Below are positions 32,801-40,428 of a stretch of DNA of 44,899 nucleotides, one piece after another. The stretch's first letter is position 1, and each line of letters opens with the position of its first letter. This DNA is from Microcaldota archaeon (lineage in GTDB: Archaea > Micrarchaeota > Micrarchaeia > Micrarchaeales > Micrarchaeaceae): NCBI GenBank assembly GCA_021789815.1, contig JAJYIZ010000003.1:1-44899 (forward strand), written 5' to 3'. The position numbers were made by a program, and so were the translations under genes. Below the pieces are notes generated by a model, which had not been told where the DNA came from, did no database searches, and saw only the letters and a program-made list of their open reading frames with translations.

Positions 32801-33316
32801 TTGCCCTATTACGATATCGTTTTTGAAGAGTGCAAGGTTGATGACAGGCTTTCCAACATGCTCGGCTTCAAGGTAGGAACAATCCCACAGAACATTCGTT
32901 TCATTGACCTTGACAAACAGGGACTGAGCGGAGAGAAGAAAGCGATAGTAAGCGGCCCCTCTGGAAAGCTGATAAGCGCTGCCAACTCCGGGGTCTCTGC
33001 TGTCTGCATGCAAAATCCAGATATAGACAAGGATCTCATCGCTGCCATGGCGGATAACGGCACTGTCCTTTGCATTCCATTATCGGATATGATGGGCCTC
33101 TATGGACTCAGGAGATCCCGCCATATCTTCAAGACAGCAAAATTATTCGCTTATGCAAGGAAAAATGATGTAGAGATAAGCTTCGTCACGCTTGCCAGGT
33201 CTAGGAGCATGATGTGCTCTTACATGCAGCTCCTGGAGCTCGCGAAGCTTGTTGGTGCTAGCGAGGAATATGCCAGGAAGAGCATGAAGGAAGTGAACAA
33301 GGGCCTGATAGAATGA
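32801..33316 (+). CDS. rnp3: Ribonuclease P protein component 3 (Rpp30)
   Basis: 171 aa from TTG 32801 with GGTG 5 nt upstream, overlapping the end of the preceding gene region by none. TIM-barrel-like order of strands: LGFKVGTIPQNIRFIDL, AVCMQNPDIDKDLIAAM, GLRRSRHIFKTAKLFAYARK, VEISFVTLARSRSMMCSYMQ and LELAKLVGASEEYARKSM. These fit archaeal Rpp30, shorter than the roughly 210-aa average. The next gene encodes Pop5, which pairs with Rpp30 in RNase P and confirms the call. The RNase P RNA gene is not in the window. Confidence 0.87.
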   Translation: MPYYDIVFEECKVDDRLSNMLGFKVGTIPQNIRFIDLDKQGLSGEKKAIVSGPSGKLISAANSGVSAVCMQNPDIDKDLIAAMADNGTVLCIPLSDMMGLYGLRRSRHIFKTAKLFAYARKNDVEISFVTLARSRSMMCSYMQLLELAKLVGASEEYARKSMKEVNKGLIE

Positions 33317-33627
33317 TGAGGGATAAGCAGAGATACGTTCTTGTTGAATCCGGTAGCAGCGTGCAGGATGCGGAGCGGGATGACTTCTCGCTCGGGCTCT
33401 ACAACGCTCTTCTCCATAGTATAGGAGAATCCAACTATCATAGGGTCAACCCAAAAGTGGTAAAGTTCCTAAGTGACCGAAGGTTCGTTGTCAGGACAAG
33501 CCTTTCTGGGTGCGGGCCTCTTGTTGCCGCGCTGGCCATGCTGAAGCGCGTAAACAACAAGGACTCTTACTTCTACACGCTCAAGTCTTCAGGAACCCTC
33601 AAGGCACTCGGTTCATTCAAGTACTGA
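33313..33627 (+). CDS. rnp2: Ribonuclease P protein component 2 (Pop5)
   Basis: 104 aa with the Pop5 fold order: QRYVLVESGS, an LGLYNALLHSIGESNYHRVN helix, KVVKFLSDRRFVVRTSLSGC and the C-terminal VAALAMLKRVNNKDSYFYTL. It overlaps Rpp30 by 4 nt (ATGA), so the two partners are translationally coupled. The 3' end overlaps the convergent phosphorylase gene by 15 bp. Confidence 0.87.
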   Translation: MMRDKQRYVLVESGSSVQDAERDDFSLGLYNALLHSIGESNYHRVNPKVVKFLSDRRFVVRTSLSGCGPLVAALAMLKRVNNKDSYFYTLKSSGTLKALGSFKY

Positions 33628-34416
33628 CTTGCTCGCAACCGCTCCGTCAAGCGATCTGGAACATGAGCATGACTGCTTCTTTGGAATCAGTGGTATGATC
33701 TCCTTTACAAGAGCCCTGACATGCTGCTCGCTCTCTGCGAACTTATTTGCTATCTCTCCGAAAGACACCGGTTCCTGTCCACCTATGCCGGCATCATAGT
33801 CTGTTACTACACCTATGCCAACATAACAGATGCCGAGCTCGCGCGCAAGAGCCACTTCCGGATACTGCGTCATATTGATCACATCCATGCCGCTCGAGGC
33901 GAAGAGCTTTGATTCCGCTTTTGTTGAAAATCTAGGCCCATTTATCACTACAACGGTGCCGGTCTTGTGCATGTTTATCTCTGCAGTCATCATTGTGTCC
34001 GCAACAACCGACCTCATTTCTGGACAGTAAGGATCCGCTGTGCTTACGTGGACAACCTTCCCTTCATCAAAGGTTGTGTCCCTTCTGCCGTTGGTCATGT
34101 TTATGAACTGGTCAAAAAGGACGAAATCACCTGGTTTGTAATCCTCTCTGAGAGACCCCACGGCACCTATTCCGATAATGCGTGTGACTCCAAGATCTTT
34201 GAAGGCCTGGATGTTTGCTACGTATGGTACCTTGTGTGGGGGTATTGTGTGCTCCTTTCCATGCCTGGGTATGAATGCGACATCCACCTTGCCTATCCTG
34301 CCTATGCCAACCTTGCTGCTCGGTTTGCCATATTTTGTATCGATGTCGTTCTCTGCCGCACCCTCGAGTAGCGAGTAGAGACCAGAGCCAGCTATTACCC
34401 CTATATCAGCCTTCAT
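33613..34416 (-). CDS. mtnP: S-methyl-5'-thioadenosine phosphorylase
   Basis: 267 aa from ATG 34416 (an upstream in-frame start would add 15 residues before MKADIGVIAGSGLY). Splits methylthioadenosine into adenine and methylthioribose-1-phosphate for purine and methionine salvage. Motifs of the PNP family: GSGLYSLLEG, FIPRHGKEHTIPPHKVPYVA, GPRFSTKAESKLF, NMTQYPEVALARELGI and TDYDAG. The C-terminal tail is cysteine-rich (CSCSRS), as in thermostable archaeal enzymes that use CXC-type disulfides. Related methylthioinosine phosphorylases are the main alternative. Confidence 0.93.
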   Translation of the reverse strand: MKADIGVIAGSGLYSLLEGAAENDIDTKYGKPSSKVGIGRIGKVDVAFIPRHGKEHTIPPHKVPYVANIQAFKDLGVTRIIGIGAVGSLREDYKPGDFVLFDQFINMTNGRRDTTFDEGKVVHVSTADPYCPEMRSVVADTMMTAEINMHKTGTVVVINGPRFSTKAESKLFASSGMDVINMTQYPEVALARELGICYVGIGVVTDYDAGIGGQEPVSFGEIANKFAESEQHVRALVKEIIPLIPKKQSCSCSRSLDGAVASKSVLE

Positions 34417-34458
34417 TTCGACACCAGAAGCAAAAACAAAAGAATATAAACCCGTACC

Positions 34459-34472
34459 CACTATTTATAGTG
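34459..34472 (-). promoter_or_regulatory. TATA box inside a 14-bp inverted repeat, upstream of mtnP
   Basis: CACTATTTATAGTG has arms CACTAT/ATAGTG around a TATA-like core, about 49 nt upstream of the mtnP ATG and 56 nt from the divergent psmA ATG. It may be an operator covering the mtnP TATA, or coincidence given the low complexity. Confidence 0.35.
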
Positions 34473-34496
34473 AATTCTAATTAAACACTCTGTTTG

Positions 34497-34507
34497 TTTA
34501 TTTATAG
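34497..34507 (+). promoter_or_regulatory. TATA box of psmA and the exosome superoperon
   Basis: TTTATTTATAG, centred about 25 nt before ATG 34528. GGTGTAAATC directly before the ATG could be a ribosome-binding site if transcription starts earlier. Confidence 0.55.
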
Positions 34508-34527
34508 TTTCGTTTATGGTGTAAATC

Positions 34528-35229
34528 ATGTATCCACAACAGACAGCATATGATAGAGGCGTGATGTTCGCCCCAGATGGAAGGCTCTTCCAGGTAGAGT
34601 ACGCGCGTGAAGCAGTGAAGCGCGGAGCCACATCGATGGGAATAACCACAAAAGATGGCGTTGTATTTGTAGCACACAAGAATATCACTGCACCGCTGGC
34701 CATACCTTCGAGCATGCAGAAGATCTTCAGGATAGACCAGCTCATAGGTGTGACATACAGCGGCATTGTGGCAGACGGCCTTCATTTGATAAACATAATG
34801 AGGTCAAGAACGCAGACCCACCGTATGGTTTACAATGAGACCCAGTCTGTGGAGACAATTGCAAAGGACGTTTCTGAGGAGCTACTGCTCGCTACACAGT
34901 ATGGCGGAATAAGGCCGTACGCAATATCCGTTCTGATTGGCGGAATAGACAAGGAGCCTAGGCTCTACGAGATAGACCCTGCTGCGACAGTTGCAGGCTT
35001 CAAGGCCGACGCGATAGGATCAGGAAAAGCAACAGCAGACGAGATGCTTGCAAAGGAATACAAAGATGACATGACAATGGACGACGCGATAGCGCTTGGC
35101 GTTAAAATAATAAAGAAGATTGGGGATAAGCAGCAGCCCCTTGACCAGAACAATCTGGACATAGCCACGATAACAAAGAAGGATGGCTATGCAATGATGG
35201 CTCCTGACAAGGTAGCTAAGTACCTCTGA
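34528..35229 (+). CDS. psmA: 20S proteasome alpha subunit
   Basis: 233 aa. N-terminal alpha-type gate and helix H0: YDRGVMFAPDGRLFQVEYAR, then EAVKRGATSMGI, the standard alpha signature. No active-site Thr, as expected for alpha. It forms the outer rings that admit unfolded protein; the beta subunit and PAN ATPase are elsewhere. First gene of the conserved archaeal proteasome-exosome superoperon that continues with SBDS, Rrp4, Rrp41, Rrp42 and L37ae. Confidence 0.97.
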   Translation: MYPQQTAYDRGVMFAPDGRLFQVEYAREAVKRGATSMGITTKDGVVFVAHKNITAPLAIPSSMQKIFRIDQLIGVTYSGIVADGLHLINIMRSRTQTHRMVYNETQSVETIAKDVSEELLLATQYGGIRPYAISVLIGGIDKEPRLYEIDPAATVAGFKADAIGSGKATADEMLAKEYKDDMTMDDAIALGVKIIKKIGDKQQPLDQNNLDIATITKKDGYAMMAPDKVAKYL

Positions 35230-35257
35230 TATTTCTCTTTTATCACTGTGATAAGAC

Positions 35258-35950
35258 ATGGCTTCTTCTAAGCAAGTCATAGCCAAATACGAACGTGACG
35301 GGTACACATTCGAGATATTCGTAGATGCAGATCTGGCTCATGATTACATAACAGGCAAGATAACGGACCCGCTGAAGCCGCTTGAAGTGGATGAAATATT
35401 CAAGGATGCTAAGAAAGGTGAAAGGCAGAGCAGCGACAAGATAAAGAAGGTCTTCGGGACGGAGGACCTCGCTAAGGTCGTAGAAACTATACTCAAGAAG
35501 GGCAACGTGCCAATGACAACAGAGCAGAAGAGCAAGATGATGGAGGAAAAGCGCAAGCAGATAATCGAGATAATAGCCAGGAACTCGATAGACCCAAGGA
35601 CGAACGCACCCAATCCACCGCTTAGGATAGAGAACGCGATGCACGAGGCGAAGGTCTCTATAGATCCATTCAGGAATGCGAACGAGCAGATAGATGATGT
35701 TGTGAAGAAGCTGAGCGTTGTGCTGCCGTTGAAGTTCACCACTGCGAAGATAAGCGTTACCGTGCCCGCAGAGTTCGCAAACAGATGCTACGGAATACTT
35801 AAGCAGTATGGAATAAAGTCAGAGCAATGGCTCTCGAACGGCAGCCTGCAGGTTGTCTTGGAGTTCCCTGCTGGAATGCAGAGCGAATTCTTTGACAGGA
35901 TAAACAAGGCAACGCAGGGCAAAGTGGAAACAAAGCTTTTGGACAAGTGA
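35258..35950 (+). CDS. sdo1: Ribosome maturation protein SBDS
   Basis: 230 aa, the archaeal homologue of the Shwachman-Bodian-Diamond protein that helps release aIF6 from the 50S subunit. Three domains: N-terminal FYSH (KYERDGYTFEIFVDADLAHD, PLEVDEIFKDAKKGERQ), helical middle (RKQIIEIIARNSIDPRTNAP and HPP-like NPPLRIENAM), and C-terminal ferredoxin-like (LPLKFTTAKISVTVP onward). The gap to Rrp4 is 4 nt. Confidence 0.96.
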   Translation: MASSKQVIAKYERDGYTFEIFVDADLAHDYITGKITDPLKPLEVDEIFKDAKKGERQSSDKIKKVFGTEDLAKVVETILKKGNVPMTTEQKSKMMEEKRKQIIEIIARNSIDPRTNAPNPPLRIENAMHEAKVSIDPFRNANEQIDDVVKKLSVVLPLKFTTAKISVTVPAEFANRCYGILKQYGIKSEQWLSNGSLQVVLEFPAGMQSEFFDRINKATQGKVETKLLDK

Positions 35951-35954
35951 TGCA

Positions 35955-36563
35955 ATGAAGGATATAGTTTTACCGGGAGAGATGGTCACTGAGACGCCTA
36001 TAAGGGCATCGCACACGTACATAGAGGATGGCAAGACCTACTCTATGGTGCTTGGCATGTACCAGAAGGAGCCACTTTCGATAGTGCCTCTGGAGGGCAC
36101 CTGGGTCCCGCACATAGAAGACACCGTAGTGGGAATAGTCTCTTCTGTAAAGAACAGCGTTTATGAGGTAGACCTGAAGTTCTTCGGCAGAAGCCTGATA
36201 ATAGGGGGCAAGTTCGAACGCTTCTCATTCAAGCTAGGGGATATTGTAGAGGCTACAATCAAGGACGTTGAGGAAAAGAAGACGATAATACTGAGCTACC
36301 CGAGGCTGCTTTCCGGGGGCACTCTCGTTTCGATAAAGCCTGCAAAGATACCTAGATTAATAGGAAGGGATAACACCATGATAAGGCAGATATCCGATAG
36401 CACAGGATCCACAATAGTCGTTGGAAAGAACGGCATCGTATGGGTAAATGGCGGTGACGTTGCTCTTGCAACAGAGGTTATACTTAGAATCCAGGATGAG
36501 GCCCACGTATCTGGGCTTACCGAGAGGATAAAGAAAATGATGGAAACAAGAATGGTGAAATGA
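35955..36563 (+). CDS. rrp4: Exosome subunit Rrp4
   Basis: 202 aa: N-terminal domain (LPGEMVTET), S1 domain (DTVVGIVSSVKNSVYEVDL) and KH domain (GRDNTMIRQISDSTGSTIVV, GIVWVNGGD). Forms the RNA-binding cap on the Rrp41-Rrp42 ring and guides RNA into the chamber. Its stop overlaps the Rrp41 start (ATGATG at 36560-36565). Confidence 0.96.
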   Translation: MKDIVLPGEMVTETPIRASHTYIEDGKTYSMVLGMYQKEPLSIVPLEGTWVPHIEDTVVGIVSSVKNSVYEVDLKFFGRSLIIGGKFERFSFKLGDIVEATIKDVEEKKTIILSYPRLLSGGTLVSIKPAKIPRLIGRDNTMIRQISDSTGSTIVVGKNGIVWVNGGDVALATEVILRIQDEAHVSGLTERIKKMMETRMVK

Positions 36564-37309
36564 TGGCTTCGAAAGCTAACAGACCGGAATTGATAGTACA
36601 CGGAAAAAGGCTCGATGGAAGGGCGCTGGACGAACTTAGACCGCTCAAGATAGAGGCCTCTGTTCTGAAGAATGCTGACGGCTCGGCGTATCTAGAATGG
36701 GGCAGGAACAAGGTCCTTGCAGCTGTTTATGGCCCGATGGAAACGCAGCCAAAGCACATGGCAGACCCAACAAGAGCGATAATAAAATGCAGGTACGCTA
36801 TGGCTCCCTTCTCATCTCTTGAGGAGCACGGCAGAACTGGACCAAATAGAAGGGCAACAGAGATATCTAAGGTTACTAGAGAGGTGTTCGAAAACGTTGT
36901 TATGCTGAACGAATTCCCGGGCAGCATGATAAACATCTTCATAGAGATACTGCAGAGCGATGGAGGCACCAGGGCTGCTGGCATAACCGCCGCATCTGTA
37001 GCGCTTGCTAGCGCAGGCATACACATGCGCGACCTTGTTTATGCGGTATCTATAGGAAAGGTTGGGGAGCACCTCATACTGGACCTGAACATGCTTGAGG
37101 ACAATTACTCAGACTCGGACATGCCCATGGCTATATCCCCAAGGAATGACAATGTACTGCTCCTCCAGATGGACGGAGAGTACACAAAAGAAGAGCTCCA
37201 CAAGGCAATGGAGATGGCAAAGGAGGCTGGCAAGACAATCAGCAAGATACAGAAGGACGCGCTGAAGCACGTCTACAAGAAGGTAGCGGAGAAATACGAG
37301 AGTGAATGA
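36560..37309 (+). CDS. rrp41: Exosome catalytic subunit Rrp41
   Basis: 249-aa RNase PH-fold phosphorolytic 3'-5' exoribonuclease. Seen: GKRLDGRALDELRPLKIE, GSAYLEWGRNKVLAAVYGPM, FSSLEEHGRTGPNRRATEIS, LQSDGGTRAAGITAASVALA, and the catalytic acidic motif EDNYSDSDMPMA. Works only as a ring with Rrp42, encoded immediately downstream. Two adjacent ATG codons (36560 and 36563) are equally possible. Confidence 0.97.
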   Translation: MMASKANRPELIVHGKRLDGRALDELRPLKIEASVLKNADGSAYLEWGRNKVLAAVYGPMETQPKHMADPTRAIIKCRYAMAPFSSLEEHGRTGPNRRATEISKVTREVFENVVMLNEFPGSMINIFIEILQSDGGTRAAGITAASVALASAGIHMRDLVYAVSIGKVGEHLILDLNMLEDNYSDSDMPMAISPRNDNVLLLQMDGEYTKEELHKAMEMAKEAGKTISKIQKDALKHVYKKVAEKYESE

Positions 37310-38090
37310 TATGGAAGCAATAGACATGGTAAAGAGCAGTTACATACGTGAACTGTTCGCTAAGGGACTCAGAGAAGACATGAGAAAATCATCTGAATTC
37401 AGGAAGATAAAGATAACGCCGAACGTAATAGAGAATGCGGAAGGCTCTGCACAGGTAGACCTTGGGGCTACGCGTGTGCTTGCTGGCGTTAAGCTCGATT
37501 TGGGAGAGCCTATGGAGGACACTCCAGAAGAAGGAACATTGGCTATGTCCGCAGAGCTGCTGCCTCTTGCATCGGCAGAGTATGAGACAGGGCCGCCAAG
37601 CCCAGAATCGATAGAGCTTGCGCGTGTTGTTGACAGGGGCATACGTGCGGGCAAGTGCGTGAACATGCCCAGCCTATTCATAGAGAAGGACAAGGTCTGG
37701 AACGTCTACGTCGACGTGTACGTGCTCAACTTCGATGGCAACCTCTTTGATGCAAGCGAGCTGGCAGCCATGGCTGCTCTTGTAAACACCAAAGTGCCAG
37801 AATACGAGGATGGCAAGGTACTCCGTGAGAAAAGGGTTAAAGAGCTTAAGATAGATAACATAGTCACATCGGCGACGTTCGCTAAGATTGATGGTGGGAT
37901 TCTCCTTGATCCAGATGGAAACGAGGAGAGCGCGGCAACCACAAGGCTTACGGTCGCAACAGATGGAAAGTTCGTTAGGGCCATGCAGAAGGGCCTTGGA
38001 GGCAACTTCACAACAAATGAAGTCGACGAAATGGCCGAGATGGCTATGCAGAAGCACGATGAACTGAAGAAGCACATAGAATCAAGATGA
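37302..38090 (+). CDS. rrp42: Exosome non-catalytic subunit Rrp42
   Basis: 262 aa, RNase PH fold without the catalytic aspartate set, structural partner of Rrp41. Seen: EDMRKSSEFRKIKITPNVIE, GSAQVDLGATRVLAGVKLDL, SIELARVVDRGIRAGKCVNM, and the long VDVYVLNFDGNLFDASELAA strand. GTG 37302 has GGAG nine nt upstream; ATG 37311 is also possible. Overlaps Rrp41 by 8 nt. Confidence 0.96.
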   Translation: MNDMEAIDMVKSSYIRELFAKGLREDMRKSSEFRKIKITPNVIENAEGSAQVDLGATRVLAGVKLDLGEPMEDTPEEGTLAMSAELLPLASAEYETGPPSPESIELARVVDRGIRAGKCVNMPSLFIEKDKVWNVYVDVYVLNFDGNLFDASELAAMAALVNTKVPEYEDGKVLREKRVKELKIDNIVTSATFAKIDGGILLDPDGNEESAATTRLTVATDGKFVRAMQKGLGGNFTTNEVDEMAEMAMQKHDELKKHIESR

Positions 38091-38094
38091 TAAG

Positions 38095-38337
38095 ATGGCA
38101 AACGCAAGCATAAGATACGGCGCGAGCATAAGGAAGAGGTACGCGGCCGTTAAGGCAGAAAAGCGTTCCTTGTACAAGTGCGAGATGTGCGGCCGTGATT
38201 CTGTTAAGAGATTAGGCAGCAGTATATGGAAGTGCAGACACTGCGGGGCTACGTACGCTGGTGGCGCATATACCATGACAACTGCGGCGGGAGAGGTAGC
38301 CAGAAGGCTTATAGAGGACTTTGCGAAGAAGAGATGA
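38095..38337 (+). CDS. rpl37ae: 50S ribosomal protein L37ae
   Basis: 80 aa with one zinc ribbon: CEMCGRDSVKRLGSSIWKCR with CRHC, followed by the conserved GATYAGGAYTMTTAAGEVAR. It follows Rrp42 after 4 nt, in the conserved superoperon order. Confidence 0.97.
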   Translation: MANASIRYGASIRKRYAAVKAEKRSLYKCEMCGRDSVKRLGSSIWKCRHCGATYAGGAYTMTTAAGEVARRLIEDFAKKR

Positions 38338-38341
38338 CCGT

Positions 38342-38707
38342 ATGGTGGACGTGATTTTTGACCCGATAAAGACCCTTGTCGTGCACGAAGTTGCAGGAAT
38401 ACAGATAGACGACCTTATGCGCGAGAGGATCACCCCAGGGGTAACCCTGCCGCTCTTCTGGTGCAGCGGCGTTGTCTTCAGCGTGGCACAGGCGCCGCCT
38501 TCCGAGGAACTCATAAAGGACTACATGAAAGGCAAGGTGCACTGGCTCGAGGTCCACTATGCCGACATGAAAGAATACAAACCTGTTCTGGAGCTTAATG
38601 ACGAGAACTATGGTAATAAGATTAAAATACGAGTTATCGACACATCGTTCTCGCAGACACACAAGGATTTTGTGAGCTGGCTGAACAAGAATATTAGGAA
38701 GAAGTGA
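38342..38707 (+). CDS. Hypothetical protein between L37ae and RpoP
   Basis: 121 aa from ATG 38342; an upstream in-frame start at 38321 would overlap L37ae. Sequence MVDVIFDPIKTLVVHEVAGI, then LFWCSGVVFSVAQAPPSEEL, WLEVHYADMKEYKPVLELND and a basic C terminus. It looks like a small alpha/beta protein without TM helix or known motif. In other archaea this slot before or after RpoP is often filled by Pcc1 or prefoldin, but the sequence does not show those signatures. Tight 4-nt spacing on both sides implies it is made with the exosome and RNA polymerase genes. Confidence 0.8.
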   Translation: MVDVIFDPIKTLVVHEVAGIQIDDLMRERITPGVTLPLFWCSGVVFSVAQAPPSEELIKDYMKGKVHWLEVHYADMKEYKPVLELNDENYGNKIKIRVIDTSFSQTHKDFVSWLNKNIRKK

Positions 38708-38711
38708 TACT

Positions 38712-38843
38712 ATGCCTTATGTATGCATACATTGTGGTAAGAAGATAAAGCAGATGGGAAACTTTGTAAGGTGCGAGTACTGCGGATCGCGCGTTATGGT
38801 GAAGAGCAGGCCGAATCTTTCTAGAGAGGCTTCAACAGACTGA
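38712..38843 (+). CDS. rpoP: DNA-directed RNA polymerase subunit P (Rpb12 homologue)
   Basis: 43 aa: MPYVCIHCGKKIKQMGNFVR and CEYCGSRVMVKSRPNL. The C-x2-C ... C-x2-C zinc ribbon, small size and position after L37ae identify RpoP, which stabilises the RpoB/RpoD/RpoL side of polymerase. Last gene of the superoperon; its stop abuts the stop of the convergent PRC-barrel gene. Confidence 0.93.
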   Translation: MPYVCIHCGKKIKQMGNFVRCEYCGSRVMVKSRPNLSREASTD

Positions 38844-39083
38844 CTACTTGCTCCTTACTATAATAGTCTCTGCTATGTTCTTGACGCGTTCGTACTTGAC
38901 GCTGTTCTTCGCCAGCATCATGGCCGTATTCTCGCTCCTTGTAAGGTTCTCTGCCTTGATCAGAAGCAGGTTTGCCACAGCTCCTTTCTCGAAATCGAGT
39001 ATCGCGTCCTCCACCATACCTATTCTCTTTCCTTCGTTTGTTATTATCTCCTTGCCGTAAAGCTCCGAAAGCAGAATCGCCAT
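38844..39083 (-). CDS. PRC-barrel domain protein
   Basis: A 79-aa stand-alone PRC barrel: LLSELYGKEIITNEGKRIGM, then VEDAILDFEKGAVANLLLIK and a C-terminal YERVKNIAETIIV. Small archaeal PRC-barrel proteins have been linked to RNA metabolism and, as CdpB, to cell division with FtsZ/SepF. The relation here is untested. Last gene of a minus-strand trio headed by the histone. Confidence 0.88.
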   Translation of the reverse strand: MAILLSELYGKEIITNEGKRIGMVEDAILDFEKGAVANLLLIKAENLTRSENTAMMLAKNSVKYERVKNIAETIIVRSK

Positions 39084-39087
39084 TCAA

Positions 39088-39615
39088 TCACTCTATGTGC
39101 ATTATCCTTTTTGATGCAAATATTCTTATTATGTATGCTCGAAGCTCGCCCATGAAGCCTCGCTCATCCTTGCCGAGCTGCGACAGTTCTTTTTCATCAA
39201 AGAGCGATTTGTTTGTTGATACAAGGTTCTTCAGGTACGTGTCAGTAAGGTGGTAGCTCTTCGAGCTGCATTTACTGCACACGTAGAGCGGCATCACTGG
39301 CGCTTCGTCCGGATGAGATAATGTATCGAGATACCGGGTGAGCGGCGAGCTTCCGCACTTGGGGCAATCTTTCTGCAGCACAACGTCCGTGTATTCCTGC
39401 TCCGCGATGTCTGATGCACCTATTCCTTTAAGGAAGCCGTTAGACACCTCGTCAACGAATGCCATCCTCTGTATGATCTTCTGGTCCAGTATTCCGCCAT
39501 TTGCGTCGAACCTGCTTTCAAGAACATGCTTGCCTATCTGCTCGAAGAGCACGGTTACGTGCGCTTCGTGATCATCATACTCTATTCTTGTTTTGCCGTT
39601 CTTCCCTCTCGACAC
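39088..39615 (-). CDS. Zinc-ribbon protein, function unknown
   Basis: 175 aa from GTG 39615. N-terminal charged alpha/beta region (TRIEYDDHEAHVTVLFEQIG), a central ribbon CPKCGSS...CSKCSSKSYHL with about 31 residues between the pairs, and a basic helical C terminus (RAYIIRIFASKRIMHIE). Nucleic-acid binding is likely but no family is recognised. It lies 12 nt downstream of the histone gene and 4 nt upstream of the PRC-barrel gene. Confidence 0.78.
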   Translation of the reverse strand: MSRGKNGKTRIEYDDHEAHVTVLFEQIGKHVLESRFDANGGILDQKIIQRMAFVDEVSNGFLKGIGASDIAEQEYTDVVLQKDCPKCGSSPLTRYLDTLSHPDEAPVMPLYVCSKCSSKSYHLTDTYLKNLVSTNKSLFDEKELSQLGKDERGFMGELRAYIIRIFASKRIMHIE

Positions 39616-39627
39616 TTGGGCCTTTAT

Positions 39628-39840
39628 TCAATCACCGAACTTCAGTCTGTAGGAATCTATGTCTTCCTTTAGTATGGTCCTGCGGCCATTCTTCTTGGCC
39701 TGCGCCATCGCGTATCTTGCTATCTTCCTTGCCTTGCTCTCTAGAACTCTAGATATCGACTCTGCGGCTTTGTCCGTAAGCCTTATGGAACTGCTACGGT
39801 TGACTAGCCTCTTTATTGCTGTCTTTGGTATCTTAGGCAA
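39628..39840 (-). CDS. Archaeal histone
   Basis: 70-aa histone fold with almost no tails: IPKTAIKRLVNRSSSIRLTD, AAESISRVLESKARKIARYA and GRRTILKEDID, the RT-pair and helix 3 of HMfB-like histones. Dimers and larger polymers wrap DNA. The start is TTG 39840, the only candidate. A 202-nt region upstream is shared with the divergent thioredoxin gene. Confidence 0.94.
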   Translation of the reverse strand: MPKIPKTAIKRLVNRSSSIRLTDKAAESISRVLESKARKIARYAMAQAKKNGRRTILKEDIDSYRLKFGD

Positions 39841-39852
39841 GTAACTACCCGT

Positions 39853-39921
39853 TTATCTTATCTGTTCAGCACTCAAGATCGTCTTCATAGCGCGTGGCTC
39901 AGCGTAGTGCATTATCATCAT
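39853..39921 (-). CDS. Possible 22-codon leader ORF upstream of the histone
   Basis: MMIMHYAEPRAMKTILSAEQ plus two residues and TAA, ending 12 nt before the TTG of the histone gene. A TTTTTATTG element at about 39941-39949 on the minus strand is about 24 nt from the first ATG, so a transcript would start at this ORF. It may be a leader peptide or chance. The rest of the 202-nt gap shows nothing else beyond AT-rich promoter sequence for thioredoxin. Confidence 0.25.
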   Translation of the reverse strand: MMIMHYAEPRAMKTILSAEQIR

Positions 39922-40042
39922 AGTTCTCTTTTCTTTACAATCAATAAAAATGTTCCTGTGCATGTTTAGATGCGGAAGCGCGGCGGAACATTACCTTTAT
40001 TAATCTTTTAAGGCACAAATAATCTCATTACATGGTGAACAG

Positions 40043-40363
40043 ATGAGTGTAACCGATGTAGACGAGACGAGCTTCAACGATGAAGTGATCAAGTCTGAAA
40101 TACCAGTGGTAGTCGACCTGTGGGCAGAGTGGTGCGGCCCATGCAGAATGTTTAGCCCAATATTCGATGAACTGTCACCGGAATTCAGCGGTAAGGTCAA
40201 GTTCGTGAAGGTAAACGTAGACGATAATGAGAACATCGCCAAGAAGTACAACATAATGAGCATACCGACAACTCTGCTTCTAGAAAAGGGTAAACTGAAG
40301 GCGATGAACGTTGGTGCGATACCAAAGGAAGCACTGAAGAAGTGGATCGAGAAGAATCTCTGA
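40043..40363 (+). CDS. trxA: Thioredoxin
   Basis: 106 aa with active site WCGPC (Cys31, Cys34) in VVVDLWAEWCGPCRMF, cis-Pro loop MSIPTTLLL and the KFVKVNVDDNENIAKKY helix. Cytoplasmic dithiol reductant. GGTGA lies seven nt before ATG 40043. No thioredoxin reductase nearby. Confidence 0.96.
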   Translation: MSVTDVDETSFNDEVIKSEIPVVVDLWAEWCGPCRMFSPIFDELSPEFSGKVKFVKVNVDDNENIAKKYNIMSIPTTLLLEKGKLKAMNVGAIPKEALKKWIEKNL

Positions 40364-40428
40364 TTGCTTCTGCACAATGCTTATTATATTACCTAAAGCT
40401 TATTTCTTGAACAATAAAGGTAATTGTA

